Positions 32,743 to 42,132 of a DNA stretch of 64,000 nucleotides are shown piece by piece. The stretch lies in contig NZ_JAKNUT010000001.1 of NCBI RefSeq assembly GCF_023155855.1, positions 434,001 to 498,000 on the forward strand, given 5' to 3'. Under the pieces are notes generated by a model, which ran no database searches, was not told where the DNA came from, and saw nothing but the letters and a program-made list of their open reading frames with translations. Both the position numbers and the translations under genes were made by a program. Source of the stretch: Microbacterium aoyamense (GTDB taxonomy: Bacteria > Actinomycetota > Actinomycetes > Actinomycetales > Microbacteriaceae). Numbering within the stretch: position 1 is the first letter of the stretch; every line of letters begins with the position of its first letter.

Positions 32743-33573
32743 TCAGGCGGGCTTGTCGCCCGACTTCCTGCGAGCGAGCAACACGATCGTCGTGACGACA
32801 GCTGCGAGGACGACGACCCCGATGATGATCCAGAACAGGACCCACGGGAAAGCGTCGGCCGGAGCGGGCGCGGGAGTCGGCGTCGGGGTCGGGGTGGATG
32901 CCGCCTCGACGGTGATCGTCGTCTCGCCGAGCGAGGTCTCGCCGTCGCCGGCGGCGATCGTGTAGGTCCCGGCTTCCTCCGCCTTGAACTCCGCAGTGGC
33001 CGTGCCGTCGGTCACCGACGCCTGCACCGAGGCCGACCACGAGGCACCGTCGGTCGACAGCGAACCGCCGGCGGGGCCGTTCAGGCCCAGCGAGACTTCG
33101 GGGAGTCCCTCGATGCCAGAGACCTCGACCTTCGCGGTGTCGCCGACCTTGATCGTCGCGGGGCTGACGGCCACGGTGACCTGGCCGGAGGGCTGAGTCG
33201 CGGTGACGGTCACCGTCGTGGTGCCCATGACGTTCTCTCCGTCGCCGACGGTCACCGTGAAGGTACCCGCGGCCGAGGCCGAGAAGTCGACCGTCGCGCC
33301 GCCGTCGGTGACCGCTGCCTGCACCGTGGACGAACCTGCGCCGGAGCCGGTCGAGAGCGAGCCACCCGGTGTCCCGTCCAGACCGAACGTCGCCTCCTCG
33401 AGGCCGCCGAGGCCCGTGGCCGTGATCGTGGACGATTCGCCGACCGCGACCTGGTCGGGGCTGGCGGACAGTTCGGTCGTGCCGGCGGCGGCCGCGGCGA
33501 GCGGAGCCGCGATCGTGAGGGCGGTGGTGATCGCGGCGAGCGCGACCCCGGTGAAGAAGGTCTTCTTGAGCAT
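32743..33573 (-). CDS. secreted, membrane-anchored protein with two Ig-like repeats
   Basis: 276 residues, ATG with GGAGG upstream. A signal peptide (about 1-30, AAPLAAAAA) leads to two tandem ~92-residue beta-rich repeats (about 33-124 and 130-222). Both carry VGES/VGDT, GLDG/GLNG, GGSLST, AAVTDG/ASVTDG and AGTFTV/AGTYTI. A TPTPTPTPAPAP linker and a membrane segment (about 246-268) with a basic tail follow. It would sit outside the cell as a small surface adhesin or scaffold; no enzyme motif is visible. Confidence 0.8.
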   Translation of the reverse strand: MLKKTFFTGVALAAITTALTIAAPLAAAAAGTTELSASPDQVAVGESSTITATGLGGLEEATFGLDGTPGGSLSTGSGAGSSTVQAAVTDGGATVDFSASAAGTFTVTVGDGENVMGTTTVTVTATQPSGQVTVAVSPATIKVGDTAKVEVSGIEGLPEVSLGLNGPAGGSLSTDGASWSASVQASVTDGTATAEFKAEEAGTYTIAAGDGETSLGETTITVEAASTPTPTPTPAPAPADAFPWVLFWIIIGVVVLAAVVTTIVLLARRKSGDKPA

Positions 33574-33656
33574 GCGAGTGCCTCCAGAGGCGTGGGGTGG
33601 TGGTGTGAGAACGATCCGGCAGGTGCCGTGAGCTCAGTGTGGCGACGTCCGCGACC

Positions 33657-33729
33657 AGGTCGCCTGTGCACAGTGACCAGTACCGGGTTCGCTCCCCCGA
33701 GGTCGCAACCTGTGCATTGCGCACAGTCG
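33657..33729. repeat. AGGTCGC / CTGTGCA repeats
   Basis: AGGTCGC followed closely by CTGTGCA occurs at 33657-33669 and 33700-33715. The second copy runs into a TGTGC-ATTGC-GCACA dyad (33711-33725), and the first contains the palindrome TGTGCACA. They lie between the divergent Ig-repeat and small membrane-protein genes and may be regulator sites. Confidence 0.35.
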
Positions 33730-33805
33730 TGGTCTCCGCGCGAGGGCCGAATCTGGATTCACTGACCCGACCAACCAGGTCGCGGCATCCCGAAAGGAGC
33801 CCGTC

Positions 33806-34018
33806 ATGTCCGACGAATACGCAAACCCGCTCACCCGCAAGACGCCGCTCGGCGGACGTACGGGGGTCGTCATCGCCTCCATCGTCCCGCTCGTCGCCCT
33901 GGCCCTGTTCCTCGTGTTCGGGCTCGCCGGGGGCTGGGCGTGGAGCTGGATGTTCTTCCTGCTGATCCCCCTCTGCGGGATCGTCGTCTACGGCCTGCGC
34001 AGCCCGTCGCGGAACTGA
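33806..34018 (+). CDS. small two-helix membrane protein
   Basis: 70 residues with GAAAGGAG upstream of the ATG. A polar N-terminus (1-18) is followed by two hydrophobic segments (about 20-40 and 45-62) and a short basic tail RSPSRN. No family recognised. It is 31 bp before the hydrolase gene and likely co-transcribed with it. Confidence 0.7.
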   Translation: MSDEYANPLTRKTPLGGRTGVVIASIVPLVALALFLVFGLAGGWAWSWMFFLLIPLCGIVVYGLRSPSRN

Positions 34019-34049
34019 TCCACCCACTGAGACACGAACGGAGCACACC

Positions 34050-35291
34050 ATGCCCGGAACCCTCATCCACCACGAGACACACGGTCGCACCGCGATCACG
34101 CCGTTCTCCCACGACCCGGACTTCGACTTCGAGATCCGCAGCGCGATCGGTCACAGCACCGAGGGTGCTGCAGAGATCGGCGAAGTGCTCGCGGCCACGA
34201 GCGGCATCCGCAAGGGCGATCACGACGCCTGGTTCACGGCATGGCACGACCTCGCACTGCGTACACTCGCGATCGCCGACGACGCCGCTGCCCACGATCA
34301 TGTCGTGAGTGCGTCGGAGGCGTACCTGCGGGCGTCGGCGTACTTCGGCGTCGCGGTGAACGCCGCGAGCGGCGGTGAGGACGACGCGCTCGTCGCGTCC
34401 ACCTTCGCGCAGCAGCAGGCGGCGTGGGATGCCTTCGTCGATCACGCTCCCGTCGCGGTGGACCGCGTCGAGATCCCCTACGAGGGCCGGACGCTTCCGG
34501 GATGGCTGTTCCTGTCATCCACCCCCGCTCCGCATCGGGCGACGATCGTCGCCGTCAACGGCAGCGATGGATCGCTCGCAGCGATGTGGGCCTCGTGCGT
34601 CGCTCCGGCTCTGCGTCGCGGATACAACGTGCTCGTGTTCGACGGTCCGGGCCAGCAGTCGCAGCTCTTCGACAAGGGCACGACCTTCCGTCCGGACTGG
34701 GAGAACGTCCTCACGCCCGTCTTCGATGCGGTGAGCAGGATGCCGGGGGTCGACCCCGACCGCATCGCGGTGTACGGCATCAGTCAGGGCGGCTACTGGG
34801 TGGCCCGTGCGATCGCCTTCGAGCACCGCTTCGTCGCCGCTATCACCGACCCCGGCATCGTGGACGTATCGACCTCGTGGACGAGCCAGGTGCCCAAGAG
34901 TCTCCTGCGGGCACTGGATGCCGGCGATACGGCCAAGTTCGATCAGGAGATGGCCTTCGGCATGCGGTTCTCGCCCGAGACCGCTCGGCGGTGGCGGTTC
35001 CGCGCGCGCCCGTACGGGACGAAGGGCTTCGCCGAGACCGTCGAAGCGGTCCGCGCCTACACCGTCGCCGACGTCGCGCATGAGATCGCGACGCCGCTGC
35101 TCATCCTCTCGCCCGAGGGCGAGCAGTTCTGGCCGGGACAATCCGCCCGCCTGGCATCCTTGACCCCGGATTTCTCGACGGTCATCGACTTCACCACGAC
35201 CGAAGGCGCAGACGGCCACTGCGAACCCCTCGCGCGCACGCGCACCGCCCAGCGGATGCTCGACTGGCTCGACGACCGCCTGTCGTCCTGA
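34050..35291 (+). CDS. alpha/beta hydrolase with helical N-terminal domain
   Basis: 413 residues. The N-terminal ~130 residues are helical (AEIGEVLAATSGI, SEAYLRASAYFGVAVN). The hydrolase core follows: TIVAVNGSDGSLAAMW, NVLVFDGPGQQSQL, nucleophile elbow YGISQGGYW, and a late histidine in ADGHCEP. This layout resembles FrsA-like or 2,6-dihydroxypseudooxynicotine-hydrolase-like enzymes that cleave C-C or ester bonds. Substrate unknown. Convergent with the LuxR-type regulator, 3 bp apart. Confidence 0.8.
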   Translation: MPGTLIHHETHGRTAITPFSHDPDFDFEIRSAIGHSTEGAAEIGEVLAATSGIRKGDHDAWFTAWHDLALRTLAIADDAAAHDHVVSASEAYLRASAYFGVAVNAASGGEDDALVASTFAQQQAAWDAFVDHAPVAVDRVEIPYEGRTLPGWLFLSSTPAPHRATIVAVNGSDGSLAAMWASCVAPALRRGYNVLVFDGPGQQSQLFDKGTTFRPDWENVLTPVFDAVSRMPGVDPDRIAVYGISQGGYWVARAIAFEHRFVAAITDPGIVDVSTSWTSQVPKSLLRALDAGDTAKFDQEMAFGMRFSPETARRWRFRARPYGTKGFAETVEAVRAYTVADVAHEIATPLLILSPEGEQFWPGQSARLASLTPDFSTVIDFTTTEGADGHCEPLARTRTAQRMLDWLDDRLSS

Positions 35292-35294
35292 CGG

Positions 35295-37970
35295 TCAGAC
35301 GGGGAGACGGGGGGACATCCCCGCCTCCCGGGCGAGGTCCGCGAGTTCGTGCCGTGTGTGCGTGCCGGTCTTCGCATAGCAGTTGGACAAGTGGAACCCC
35401 ACGGTGCTGCGCGTGATGTACAACTCCTTCGCGATCTGCGCGTAGCTCATCCCACCCGCGACGAGAGCGACGACGGCACGCTCCCGATCCGACAGCGCGG
35501 CGAGCACGCCGATGTCGCTCTCCGTCGCGACGGCGGTCTCGGGCTCCCCCGCCGTCGCGTCCTCCGCCACGGCAACGGCGACGACCAGGGCGTCGGCCTC
35601 GAGCCGCAGCTGGGCCGCATCGGGGCGACCATGACGACGCGCGGATGCCGCGGCCTCCCGCGCGACGAGCCCTCGCAGGACGGGGATCGACGTGAACTCC
35701 TCGCGGGCGAACGCCGCGAGAGCGTCGGTCGCGTCGGTTCCGCCGAGTTCGCTGACGCGCGCAGCGATCCAGGCGACCATCGCATCCCGCCACTCGGTGC
35801 CGAACGCCACGGCCTGAAGACGCGCCGACCATTCCTTCGCCGCGACCGCGTCATCGACCCACGTCGCGGCGAGCCCGTGGAGTCCCAGCCACAGGGTCGG
35901 AACGAGATTGAGATCCTCGACCAGCGGGTCGCCGAGCTCGATGCGGCGGCGGCGCACCCACTCCCGCCGTTCGGCATCCGAGCCCACGGCCGCGAGCACC
36001 AACAGGTCGACGGTGTCGGCGGTGAGCATCGCGCCCTTGTAGCGGTTGCGCAGCAGGCCGGCCCGCACCTCGGCCATGATGGCGCGCGAGGTGCGCGCAT
36101 CGCCGCCCAGCAGCTCTCGCAGACCCGAGATCGCGAGGCTCACGGGGTGGGTGTACGCGAGACCCGTCGACAGCGAGACCTCGATGCTCGCCCCCGCGCG
36201 CGCGACGTCGCCCGCGAGATAGTGCGCGAGCCCGAGCATCGAATGGTAGGTGCCCTCGGTGAAGTCGAGGCCGCCCGTGCCGATCAGCGCCGTCGCGGTC
36301 GAGAGGTCGGCGATCGCCTCTTCGGGGGTGCCGTCGAGGGCGTGATTGATGCCGCGCCACGCGAGGAGCGCCGTCCCCTGGCGGGTGGATGCCAGTACCG
36401 AGCGCTCCTCTCCGAAGCCGCTCATCTCCCAGAACTCCGCCTCGCCCGCGAACGTCCAGGCCGAGACCTGCAGTTTCGTGAAGAGCAGATGCCGCTGCAG
36501 CGCGGGATCTGCGTCGCGCAGTCGCTCGGCGGCATCGAGATCGGCGAAGATCTCGGGCGCCGGGCGCCCGGCGCCCATCGCGTCGAACGCGCGCAGCACC
36601 CGTACGCGGAAGGCGATGCGATCCGGCAGGGCGGCGATCGTGTCATCGTCGAGGTCGACGAGGACCGCCCAGCCCCGCTGCCATTCCGCGCGGTCGGTGA
36701 ACGACAGGGCGACGACGAGACGGTCGCGGGCATCACCCGTGCCGACCTGCTCGCGGTACGCCTCGGGGTCCGCCCCGAGGACGCTCTCGAACTGCGCGTC
36801 CTGCAGAAGGGCGTCCGCTGCGTCGCGCTGCGCTGTGACGGTCGCCGCCATGCGCAGGAAGCGCGCGGCCTCGCGGTACTGGGCCGCGGTGTGCTGCGCG
36901 TCCGCGTACGCGACGAGTTCGGCGGCCAGCTCGGGATCGGCCGCAGCATCCATCGACGCCAGCCGATGCCTCAGACGCGCGCTGGGATCCATCACCCGCT
37001 CGGCGGCCGCACGGTGCAGCCGTCGGGCGCGGGCATCCGGAATCACTTCGTACACGGCGGCACGGATGACGGAGTGGAAGATGCGGATGTCGGTGAGCGT
37101 CGCACCGCGTGTGCGCACGAGCCGCTCCTCGGTGAGCACACGCGCGGCGGCACGCGCGTCATCCACTCCCGCGACGGCAGCGGCGGTGTCGAGCGACACC
37201 CATCCGTCACCGAGGACCGCCAGCGCGCTCAGGAGCTCACCCGCGTCGGGCGAGAACGACTGGATGCGGGACTCCACGTGCTGGGCGAGCTCGAGGGGAG
37301 CCGGCAGCTCGTCTGCGTCCGCCATCTCGGTGAGGCTCGCGACCGTGTGCTCACCGAGCAGCGAGATGACGTGCAGGGGATTGCCCGCGGTGTGCTCGTG
37401 CAGTGCCGCGACGAACTCGTCCGTCGCCGACGGGTCTGCCTCGCGCGCGATCTCGCCGACCTCGTCGACGGTCAGACCGCCGAGCTGGATGACGACGGAG
37501 TTCGCGTCGCGCAGCATCCGCTGCCATTCGGAGTGGGCGCGGCCGAGAGGGCGTGTGGCGACGGCGACGAGCAGGCGGTCGCCTTCGACGCGCCGCAGGA
37601 GTCCGGCGAGCGCGCGGATGGACTCGGCATCGGTCCACTGCAGGTCGTCGATGAGGAATGCGAGCGGCTGCACGCGCTGCCGCTCGTCGACGAGCGCGAG
37701 CAGCTCGCTCACGGCTTGGAACGCGTTCACCGGCTCGGCGATGCCGGTGGATGCCGTGAGCTCGCGCAGCGTGCTGAATGCGACATCCGGGGCATCCGGT
37801 TCACCGAAGGCGCGGTGCACCTCGAAGCCGTCGAGACCGCGGGACAGACGCTTCATCAGGCGGGACTTGCCGAGTCCTGCTTCGCCCTCGATCACGAGCA
37901 CCGTCGGACGCCCGCGCGTGACCGACTCGATCGCTTGCTGCACGACCGTCCAGGCACCGGCGTTGTCCAC
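35295..37970 (-). CDS. large ATP-binding LuxR-type regulator (LAL/MalT-like)
   Basis: 891 residues from a GTG with GGGAGG upstream. The N-terminal STAND-type ATPase has Walker A EGEAGLGKS (near 32) and a Walker B-like FLIDDLQWTDAES. A long helical, TPR-like middle contains many alanine-rich helices. The C-terminal LuxR HTH has LSDRERAVVALVAGGMSYAQ, then IAKELYITRSTVGFHL. Such regulators bind an inducer through the helical region and activate transcription. Targets unknown; the convergent hydrolase and AKR genes are the nearest candidates. Confidence 0.9.
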   Translation of the reverse strand: MDNAGAWTVVQQAIESVTRGRPTVLVIEGEAGLGKSRLMKRLSRGLDGFEVHRAFGEPDAPDVAFSTLRELTASTGIAEPVNAFQAVSELLALVDERQRVQPLAFLIDDLQWTDAESIRALAGLLRRVEGDRLLVAVATRPLGRAHSEWQRMLRDANSVVIQLGGLTVDEVGEIAREADPSATDEFVAALHEHTAGNPLHVISLLGEHTVASLTEMADADELPAPLELAQHVESRIQSFSPDAGELLSALAVLGDGWVSLDTAAAVAGVDDARAAARVLTEERLVRTRGATLTDIRIFHSVIRAAVYEVIPDARARRLHRAAAERVMDPSARLRHRLASMDAAADPELAAELVAYADAQHTAAQYREAARFLRMAATVTAQRDAADALLQDAQFESVLGADPEAYREQVGTGDARDRLVVALSFTDRAEWQRGWAVLVDLDDDTIAALPDRIAFRVRVLRAFDAMGAGRPAPEIFADLDAAERLRDADPALQRHLLFTKLQVSAWTFAGEAEFWEMSGFGEERSVLASTRQGTALLAWRGINHALDGTPEEAIADLSTATALIGTGGLDFTEGTYHSMLGLAHYLAGDVARAGASIEVSLSTGLAYTHPVSLAISGLRELLGGDARTSRAIMAEVRAGLLRNRYKGAMLTADTVDLLVLAAVGSDAERREWVRRRRIELGDPLVEDLNLVPTLWLGLHGLAATWVDDAVAAKEWSARLQAVAFGTEWRDAMVAWIAARVSELGGTDATDALAAFAREEFTSIPVLRGLVAREAAASARRHGRPDAAQLRLEADALVVAVAVAEDATAGEPETAVATESDIGVLAALSDRERAVVALVAGGMSYAQIAKELYITRSTVGFHLSNCYAKTGTHTRHELADLAREAGMSPRLPV

Positions 37971-38026
37971 GTGCGTCCCTCCCGCCCGTTACACCGTAGC
38001 GCCGGGGGTGCGACGTGGTCTGCAGA

Positions 38027-38911
38027 TCAGGCTTCGTCGATCACGCGGTCGAAGAACTCGTCGCGCGGCGCATCGGGGTCGGGCCCGCTGCGCACGCCGG
38101 TGTCGAGGGCGTCGATGCTCGCGATCTCCTCGGCGGTCAGCGTGAAGTCGAAGACGTCGAAGTTCTCGGCGATCCGCGACGGCGTGACCGACTTCGGGAT
38201 CGCCGAGCGGCCCTCCTGCAGATGCCACCGGAGCATGATCTGCGCAGGCGACTTTCCGTGCGTCTCGGCGATCGCGGCGATCGTCGGGTCGTCCATCACG
38301 CTGCGGCGCTGCTCGCCCCACCCCGGGTAGAACGTGATGCCGCCGATCGGCGACCACGCCTGCGTGAGGATGCCGTTCGCCGCGTCCGCTCGCTGCACGG
38401 CGGGCTGCGCGAAGTACGGGTGCAGCTCGATCTGGTTCACGGCCGGCACGACATCGGTTTCGGACAGGAGGCGCTCGAGATGCGGCGGCATGAAGTTGCT
38501 CACACCGATCGCGCGCACCTTGCCGTCCGCGAGGAGCACCTCGAGCGCCTTGTACGCGGCAATGACCCGGTCGAAGCGGCTCGGTGCCGGTTGATGGAGG
38601 ATCAGGAGGTCGAGCGTCTCGACGCCGAGCTTGCCGGTCGCCTTCTCGAACGCGTGCAGCGTCTCGTCGTAGCCGTAGTCCGAGACCCACACCTTCGTCT
38701 CGATGAAGATCTCGTCGCGGGGGATGCCGGATCGACGGATGCCTTCGCCCACCTCCCGCTCGTTGCGGTACGCCGCCGCGGTGTCGATGTGGCGATATCC
38801 GGTCCGCAGCGCCGTGTCGACGGCGGCGGCGGTCTCTTCGGGGGCGCTCTGGAAGACGCCCAGCCCGAGGGCGGGCATCGTGACGCCGTTGTTGAGGGTG
38901 AGATCGATCAT
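38027..38911 (-). CDS. aldo/keto reductase
   Basis: 294 residues with AAGGAG upstream. Catalytic set in HIDTAAAYRNE (Asp, Tyr), IETKVW (Lys) and LLILHQPAP (His). VNQIELHPYF and AIPKSVTPSRI (NADPH site) are family signatures. It reduces aldehydes or ketones with NADPH. It follows the DUF2255 gene by 12 bp and both face the MmyB-like regulator. Confidence 0.93.
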   Translation of the reverse strand: MIDLTLNNGVTMPALGLGVFQSAPEETAAAVDTALRTGYRHIDTAAAYRNEREVGEGIRRSGIPRDEIFIETKVWVSDYGYDETLHAFEKATGKLGVETLDLLILHQPAPSRFDRVIAAYKALEVLLADGKVRAIGVSNFMPPHLERLLSETDVVPAVNQIELHPYFAQPAVQRADAANGILTQAWSPIGGITFYPGWGEQRRSVMDDPTIAAIAETHGKSPAQIMLRWHLQEGRSAIPKSVTPSRIAENFDVFDFTLTAEEIASIDALDTGVRSGPDPDAPRDEFFDRVIDEA

Positions 38912-38923
38912 GCGGTGGCTCCT

Positions 38924-39307
38924 TCAGCGGGGGTCGATGCGGATGGTGGAGAGGTGGGCGGTCGGACCGACGACGGTGCCGACGATGCGCGCACCGTAGC
39001 GGTCGTACTTGGCGTGGTATGCGGCATCCACCGCCTCCTGCAGCGGCGTGTCGTCGGGATCGACGTGGACGAACGCCACCGCCGCTTCGACACCGCCGGC
39101 GGCGATCCGGCCCGTGGTCGAGCGCAGAGCCCGGCGATACCAGGGGTTGGCGGTGCCGTACGCGGAGCGCACGTACAGGTCGTCGCCGACGCGTACGGCC
39201 CAGATGATGACGAAAGGTCGATACGTGCTGTCGGGGCGGGTCGACGAGATCTTCAGTTCGTCGGCACGGCCGACGCGCTCGAGGTCGGAGGCAGTCCACG
39301 AGGTCAT
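38924..39307 (-). CDS. DUF2255 family protein
   Basis: 127 residues. WTASDLERVGRADELKISS, then RPFVIIWAVRVGDDLYVRS and YGTANPWYRRAL are the DUF2255 hallmarks, resembling small split-barrel flavin-binding proteins. Function unestablished. It is first in a two-gene operon with an aldo/keto reductase and divergent from a regulator 100 bp away, an arrangement suggesting a redox stress response. Confidence 0.8.
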   Translation of the reverse strand: MTSWTASDLERVGRADELKISSTRPDSTYRPFVIIWAVRVGDDLYVRSAYGTANPWYRRALRSTTGRIAAGGVEAAVAFVHVDPDDTPLQEAVDAAYHAKYDRYGARIVGTVVGPTAHLSTIRIDPR

Positions 39308-39395
39308 GGAATGAGTCAACCGCGGATGCGCTCGCGGCGGCAGTCCCCGCCGTGCCCGGTACCGGCAGACCCTCCCTCGACCGGCGGCGGAGGCG

Positions 39396-39407
39396 TAGCG
39401 TCGGGGC
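39396..39407 (+). promoter_or_regulatory. leaderless-type -10 element
   Basis: TAGCGT at 39396-39401, then 6 nt, then the ATG at 39408. Confidence 0.5.
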
Positions 39408-40307
39408 ATGGAAGATCACGCAACGGACCACCGCAGCGAAGTGCGCGAGTTCCTCGCGTCGCGCCGGGACCGCTTGCGTCCCGACCAGGCGGGGCTCCCC
39501 GCCTATGGCGGCAATCGTCGCGTGCCCGGTCTGCGCCGCGAGGAGGTCGCGCTGCTGGCCGGGGTGAGCGTGGACTACTACACGCGCCTCGAACGCGGCG
39601 ACCTGTCGGGCGCTTCCGACACCGTGCTCGACGCCCTCGCGCGTGCGCTCCAGCTCGACGATGCCGAAACCGCGCATCTCTTCGATCTCGCGCGCACGGC
39701 CAGCGCATCGCCGAGGGCACGCCGGGCGCGCAAGCAGCAGAACACGCTGCGCCCCAGCATCCTGCGTCTGCTCGAGGCCATCACCGAAGCGCCCGCTCTG
39801 ATCCGCAACAACTACTTCGACTACGTCGCGGCGAACCCGCTCGCCCGTGCGCTCTACGCGCCGATCTTCGCGGGACCGAATCCCAACAGCGCGCGCTTCG
39901 CGTTCCTCGATCCGGCGGCGCCGGACTTCTACATCGAGTGGGAGAAGAACACGCAGGAGCTCGTCGCGACGATGCGCGGTGAGGCGGGACGCAACCCCTT
40001 CGACAAGCGCCTCACCGACCTCGTCGGAGAGCTGTCGACCAGGTCGGAGCGATTCCGCACGCTGTGGGCCGCGCACAACGTGCGCTACCACCGGTCGGGA
40101 GTCAAGCGCATCCATCATCCCGTCGTCGGCGAGCTGGAGCTCACGTACGAGGCGTTCGAGCTCCCGGCGGACCCGGGTCTGACCCTCTCGACCTATACGG
40201 CCGAGCCCGGGTCGGCGTCCGCCGACGCGCTGCGCGTGCTCGCGAGCTGGGCCGCGACGACCGAGCTGCCCGCGCCCCGGCAGGAGAGCGCCGCGGCCGA
40301 GTCCTAG
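39408..40307 (+). CDS. HTH regulator with MmyB-like ligand domain (1)
   Basis: 299 residues. Xre-type HTH at about 25-85: RVPGLRREEVALLAGVSVDY, then YTRLERGDLSGASD. The C-terminal MmyB-type domain (about 110-285) has LLEAITEAPALIRNNYFDYV, FAFLDPAAPDFY and LWAAHNVRYHRSG. These domains resemble PAS-like fatty-acid sensors. Divergent from the DUF2255/AKR pair, which it probably represses. A paralogue lies at 55749-56627 with the same relative arrangement. Confidence 0.9.
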   Translation: MEDHATDHRSEVREFLASRRDRLRPDQAGLPAYGGNRRVPGLRREEVALLAGVSVDYYTRLERGDLSGASDTVLDALARALQLDDAETAHLFDLARTASASPRARRARKQQNTLRPSILRLLEAITEAPALIRNNYFDYVAANPLARALYAPIFAGPNPNSARFAFLDPAAPDFYIEWEKNTQELVATMRGEAGRNPFDKRLTDLVGELSTRSERFRTLWAAHNVRYHRSGVKRIHHPVVGELELTYEAFELPADPGLTLSTYTAEPGSASADALRVLASWAATTELPAPRQESAAAES

Positions 40308-40364
40308 CCTGATCCGCGCCACGGCGTGCTGCGAGCATCGGTCTTCCGGCGCAGGGGTCCCCGA

Positions 40365-40376
40365 TAGGTTCGCAGT
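40365..40376 (+). promoter_or_regulatory. leaderless-type -10 element
   Basis: TAGGTT at 40365-40370, then 6 nt, then the ATG at 40377. Confidence 0.5.
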
Positions 40377-40967
40377 ATGAATCCCCTCGCGAGCGTCCTC
40401 CTGCTCCTCGGCGCCGGACTGACGCTCGTCAGCCTGGTCGTCGTCCACGTGCTTCCGACGAAACTGAGCCCGCTCCGGGACCCCGTGAGCCAGTACGGCA
40501 TCACGCCGTTCCGCGGGTGGTATTGGTCGGCGGCCGGCGGCGCCGCCATCGCTGGAGTCGGCGGCGCACTTCTGTTCTCCACGATCCCTGGCGCGATCGC
40601 GATCGTGACGACGGTACTCCTCGGCGTCTTCGCCGTCGCACGGGCGCTCATCGGCGTCTTTCCGATGGACGCTCCGGATGCCGCGAAGAGCCGCACCGGC
40701 CGCACCCACAATCTGCTCGCGTTCGCCGCCTTCGCCTCGGTGACCGCAGCCGCCTTCACCGGTGCGGGCGCGATCCACGACGCGGGCGCTCCCACGCTGT
40801 CGACCTGGTCGACGATCTTCGGCGTGATCATGGCGCTCGGGACCGTCGGCATGATCCTCGCGGCCGCGATTCCTGCGCTGCACGGCGTCTTCGGTCTCGC
40901 CGAACGACTGATCTACGCGGGATTCATCGCCTGGTTCCTGACGCTCGGGCTCACTCCGCTGCCGTGA
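40377..40967 (+). CDS. DUF998 family membrane protein
   Basis: 196 residues, about six hydrophobic segments. LSPLRDPVSQYG after the first helix and IGVFPMDAP followed by RTGRTHNLLAFAAF are the DUF998 signature (FPxD, then an H in the next helix). Integral membrane protein of unknown function. Single gene, convergent with the histidine kinase gene. Confidence 0.82.
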   Translation: MNPLASVLLLLGAGLTLVSLVVVHVLPTKLSPLRDPVSQYGITPFRGWYWSAAGGAAIAGVGGALLFSTIPGAIAIVTTVLLGVFAVARALIGVFPMDAPDAAKSRTGRTHNLLAFAAFASVTAAAFTGAGAIHDAGAPTLSTWSTIFGVIMALGTVGMILAAAIPALHGVFGLAERLIYAGFIAWFLTLGLTPLP

Positions 40968-41058
40968 TGTCGGGCACCGCTCCGGCGTGTTCCATCCGAC
41001 ACGCATCCGGCTCATGCGCGACAGCCTGCGCTCTGCATGTCCCGCTGTCCACGCAGAG

Positions 41059-42132
41059 CTAAGACGGCAGTCGCACCGTCGCGTCGAGGCCGCCGCCTGA
41101 GCGCGGTGCGAGGGAGAGCTCGCCATCGTGCGCGCGGACGATGCTCTGCGCGATCGCAAGTCCCAGGCCGACACCCGCGTGATCGGACCGGATGCGCTCC
41201 GTCCCGCGCTGGAACGGCTCGGTCAGCGTCGCCACGAGCCGCGGGCTCAACACAGGTCCCGTGTTCTCGACGCGCAGCACGACCGAGCGCTCCTGCGACG
41301 ACGTCGTCACGAGCACGGTGCCATCGGCGGGAAGGTTGTGCACGATCGCGTTGTGCACGAGGTTGGTCGCGAGCTGCTGGAGCAGAGCGGGTGATCCTCC
41401 GGTGATCGCGACGACTCCGGATGCCTCGACCGCGACGCCCCGCGCTTCGGCGAGTGGCAGCAGAAGTTCGACCGCCTCCTCTGCCACGAGCGACAGATCG
41501 ACAGGTTCACGTGCAAAGGCGCGCTGATCGGCCCGGCTCAGCAGCAGGAGAGCCTCGGTCAGTGCGATCGCCCGCGCGTTGACCGCGTACAGCCGCGCGA
41601 TCAGCTCGGCGCTGTCGGCGGGCGGATCGCTCCGCGCGACGTCGAGCATCGCCTGCGTGATCGCGAGCGGCGTGCGCAGTTCGTGCGACGCGTTCGCCGC
41701 GAACCGCTGCTGCTCGGCGACCTGCGCCTCGATGCGCGCGAGCATCGCGTCGAAGCTGTCCGCGAGCTCGCGAAATTCGTCCTGCCGCCCTTCGAGCTCG
41801 ATGCGGTGCGAGAGATCGCCCCTCGCGGCGGCGCGGGTTGCGCGGGTGATGCGGGTGAGGGGCGCCAGCATCCGTCCCTCCAACAGCCACCCGCCCACGA
41901 GCCCGAATGCCAGCAGCGCGACCATCGCCCACGCGGCACGCGGCACGAAGGCTCGCACGAGATCGCTGCGGTTGGGTGTGAAGCCCGTGCCGGGCACGGA
42001 CTGCTCGGGCACGTACCGCAGCAGGAAGACCCACACGACAGCGAGCAGCAGTGCTCCCGCGAGCATGATGACCGCGGCGTAGCTGAGCGTGAGCTTGAGC
42101 CGCGCGCTCGGTCCCGGCTCCCTAGCCCGCAT
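41059..42132 (-). CDS. sensor histidine kinase
   Basis: 357 residues from MRAREPGPSA, overlapping the regulator stop by 11 bp. Two membrane segments (about 17-38 and 66-84) flank a short ~28-residue extracellular loop. HAMP at about 85-137, then ASHELRTPLAIT with phosphorylated H150. The ATPase N-box is NLVHNAIVHN; ENTGPVLSP and GVGLGLAIAQ follow. The very short sensor loop suggests sensing within or near the membrane, as in VanS-like or cell-envelope stress kinases. Confidence 0.92.
   Translation of the reverse strand: MRAREPGPSARLKLTLSYAAVIMLAGALLLAVVWVFLLRYVPEQSVPGTGFTPNRSDLVRAFVPRAAWAMVALLAFGLVGGWLLEGRMLAPLTRITRATRAAARGDLSHRIELEGRQDEFRELADSFDAMLARIEAQVAEQQRFAANASHELRTPLAITQAMLDVARSDPPADSAELIARLYAVNARAIALTEALLLLSRADQRAFAREPVDLSLVAEEAVELLLPLAEARGVAVEASGVVAITGGSPALLQQLATNLVHNAIVHNLPADGTVLVTTSSQERSVVLRVENTGPVLSPRLVATLTEPFQRGTERIRSDHAGVGLGLAIAQSIVRAHDGELSLAPRSGGGLDATVRLPS

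Noticed and set aside
37989..41174. Minus-strand open frame of more than 1000 codons across the AKR, regulator and DUF998 genes
   Set aside because: No protein-like motif, and it covers five well-supported genes on both strands.
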